From: an uncultured Mycoplasma sp.
Lineage (GTDB): Bacteria; Bacillota_I; Bacilli_A; RF39; UBA660
Reading direction: 5' to 3'
Assembly (NCBI GenBank): GCA_947565485.1
Contig: CANOGG010000066.1
Location: 1 to 6,857 of the forward strand
DNA: 6,857 nucleotides
The notes under the pieces: generated by a model
The model's database searches: none
What the model was told of the DNA's origin: nothing
The model's input: the letters and a program-made list of their open reading frames with translations, nothing else
Part shown: one piece after another, positions 6,213 through 6,857 of the stretch
Position numbering within the stretch: the first letter of the stretch is position 1
How the letters are laid out: the number at the start of each line of letters is the position of its first letter
Translations under genes and position numbers: made by a program

Positions 6213-6752
6213 CTAATTTATGGCCTTTGTGAAATTTTTGAGCCCCTGTTTTTTATTTGATTTTTCTCGACGATTAGTAATCACTTTTTTAAATCCATTA
6301 GTACTTGATGGCTTACTAGAGTTTGAACTATCTTTATCATTTTTTGACTTTAATCTTAGTATTTCTTGTGCTTGTTCTTCTATTTGTTTAGCTTGTTTTT
6401 CAACTAGTTCATTAAGGTTATTTATTGTATTATATAGAGATTTGATTAATTGATTATTTTCTTTTAATAACTCTTCTTGACTCTCAAATTTTTGAATTAG
6501 TTGTTCATAATCTTTAAATAATCCTCTAGCAGTAGTTCTAGTCTTAACTTTCTCAGTTGCTTTATCTTCTTTTGTTTTTTCTTGGTTTAAAAATGTGACT
6601 TTTTTATCCACTTCTTCTGTTACTCTTTTATTAAAATTTTTGCTTAAATTCTTATTTTGTCTACTTAATAATGTATTAGTATTCATAAGTTGTTTATTGG
6701 CATTTTTAAGTTTTCTTATTTCAAATTCTTTTTCTAAAATTTCTTTTGTCAT
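6213..6752 (-). CDS. IS66 transposase, N-terminal fragment (coiled coil)
   Basis: A 179-residue product ending at TAG 6215-6213 shortly after the frameshift. Residues about 1-55 and 80-137 are rich in Lys, Glu, Gln, Asn and Leu with heptad spacing, a predicted coiled coil for multimerisation. Then come SKNDKDSSNSSKPSS (136-150), the low-complexity linker characteristic of IS66 transposases, and REKSNKKQG (162-170). The last nine residues are out of frame. ATG at 6752 with GGTGAT (6763-6758) five bases upstream is a reasonable start. On its own this fragment has no catalytic residues; it could bind full-length transposase through the coiled coil, which is speculation. Confidence 0.8.
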   Translation of the reverse strand: MTKEILEKEFEIRKLKNANKQLMNTNTLLSRQNKNLSKNFNKRVTEEVDKKVTFLNQEKTKEDKATEKVKTRTTARGLFKDYEQLIQKFESQEELLKENNQLIKSLYNTINNLNELVEKQAKQIEEQAQEILRLKSKNDKDSSNSSKPSSTNGFKKVITNRREKSNKKQGLKNFTKAIN

Positions 6753-6832
6753 ATTACATCACCGATTATTTTTTAATATTATCTCATATTTTGACTTAAA
6801 ATATAAGACTTGAATTTTATAAAAAAATCATT

Positions 6833-6841
6833 TGTGGATAA
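6833..6841 (-). other. Exact consensus DnaA box at window edge
   Basis: The minus strand reads TTATCCACA, the full 9-mer DnaA-box consensus. It lies in the 105-bp, very AT-rich, gene-free stretch upstream of the transposase (6753-6857). The rpmH side of this locus normally faces oriC and dnaA in Bacillota, so this may be the first box of the origin. Only one box is visible, and the IS boundary is unresolved, so it could lie within the IS. Confidence 0.45.
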
Positions 6842-6857
6842 CTATCATAAATAGTCT

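Larger units (their letters stand above)
5032..6752 (-). mobile_element. IS66-family insertion sequence (minimal extent; right end not resolved)
   Basis: It contains one IS66-type transposase gene (tnpC) split by a frameshift and no separate tnpA/tnpB accessory genes, as in the single-gene IS66 subgroup. The boundary near 5032 is inferred from the GTAAG palindrome. The partner inverted repeat should lie to the right of 6752 as a sequence ending in CTTAC. It is absent up to 6857, so the element either continues past the window or has lost that end. Coding-strand composition is visibly more A-rich than in the neighbouring genes, in keeping with outside origin. No convincing 8-bp target duplication can be assigned. 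Confidence 0.75.
5053..6752 (-). pseudogene. tnpC: IS66-family transposase, frameshifted (full gene)
   Basis: Joining the two frames restores one IS66 transposase of about 566 residues: N-terminal coiled coil, SSNSSKPSS linker, KFHKGHK segment, then the DDE domain. The frames must switch between 6254 and 6213, where both are open. Family alignment puts the switch at 6243-6252, where the message reads AAT AAA AAA CAG GGG CTC. A -1 shift (or one missing base) here turns GLKNFTKAIN-stop into GAQKFHKGHKLDNK, the expected IS66 sequence. The three catalytic acidic residues survive. The likely cause is a one-base deletion in the A6 or G4 run. Slippage on A6 that makes some full-length protein, or a sequencing error, are the alternatives. 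Confidence 0.85.

Noticed and set aside
6604..6612. DnaA-box-like TTATCCACT (8 of 9)
   Set aside because: It falls within the transposase coding sequence (DKK codons) and is not clustered with other boxes.
6220..6813. Plus-strand hydrophobic open frames opposite the transposase N-terminus (6220-6453 and 6595-6813)
   Set aside because: Reading the reverse complement of Lys/Glu/Asn-rich coiled-coil codons gives Leu/Phe/Ser-rich pseudo-membrane peptides. No start signals support them.
4926..6818. 11-bp inverted match (4926-4936 with 6808-6818) as possible IS terminal repeats
   Set aside because: The left copy lies in the rpmH leader, inside the host gene's control region, and the sequence is simple AT-rich. 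A chance match is likely.
6753..6857. Plus-strand TTGACT (6791-6796) as a dnaA promoter -35
   Set aside because: No well-placed -10 box at 16-18 bp spacing, and dnaA is not in the window.

Overview
The window is AT-rich chromosomal DNA from a low-GC Bacillota-type bacterium. The evidence is the conserved block rpmH-rnpA-yidC-jag (khpB), strong AAGGAGGT-type ribosome binding sites, TTGACA/TATAAT-like promoters with 17-bp spacers, and a YidC that carries a lipoprotein signal. TGG encodes Trp and TAA, TAG and TGA all act as stops, so the code is standard and this is not a UGA=Trp mollicute. I cannot name a genus. Every supported gene is on the minus strand.

Reading in the direction of transcription (right to left): (1) 6857-5024 holds an IS66-family transposase split into two frames by a single-base frameshift. 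A palindromic hairpin follows it and may be the element's end as well as its terminator. An exact DnaA box lies at the far right edge, upstream of the transposase. (2) 4971-2777 holds a textbook promoter and then rpmH (L34, not in the supplied ORFs), an attenuator-like hairpin, rnpA (TTG start), yidC and jag, tightly packed with 4-5 nt gaps. Together they supply a ribosomal protein, the protein part of RNase P, the membrane insertase and its partner RNA-binding protein. (3) 2719-1712 holds a CaxA/YrbG-type cation/Ca2+ exchanger closed by a good intrinsic terminator. (4) 1699-39 holds a strong promoter driving a PF06541-type membrane protein and then a probable modification-dependent HNH endonuclease, 21 nt apart and probably co-transcribed.

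In most Bacillota the region upstream of rpmH faces dnaA across the replication origin. The gene directions and the edge DnaA box fit that, so the IS66 element appears to sit between rpmH and oriC/dnaA. dnaA itself would lie beyond the window and is not seen. After jag the usual mnmE-mnmG genes are absent and the exchanger follows instead. I found no CRISPR array, tRNA or rRNA, and nothing I would call a new multi-gene system. The most noteworthy points are the origin-proximal IS66, its frameshift at an A6 run, a shortened L34, the rpmH/rnpA attenuator and the HNH protein with a possible reader domain.
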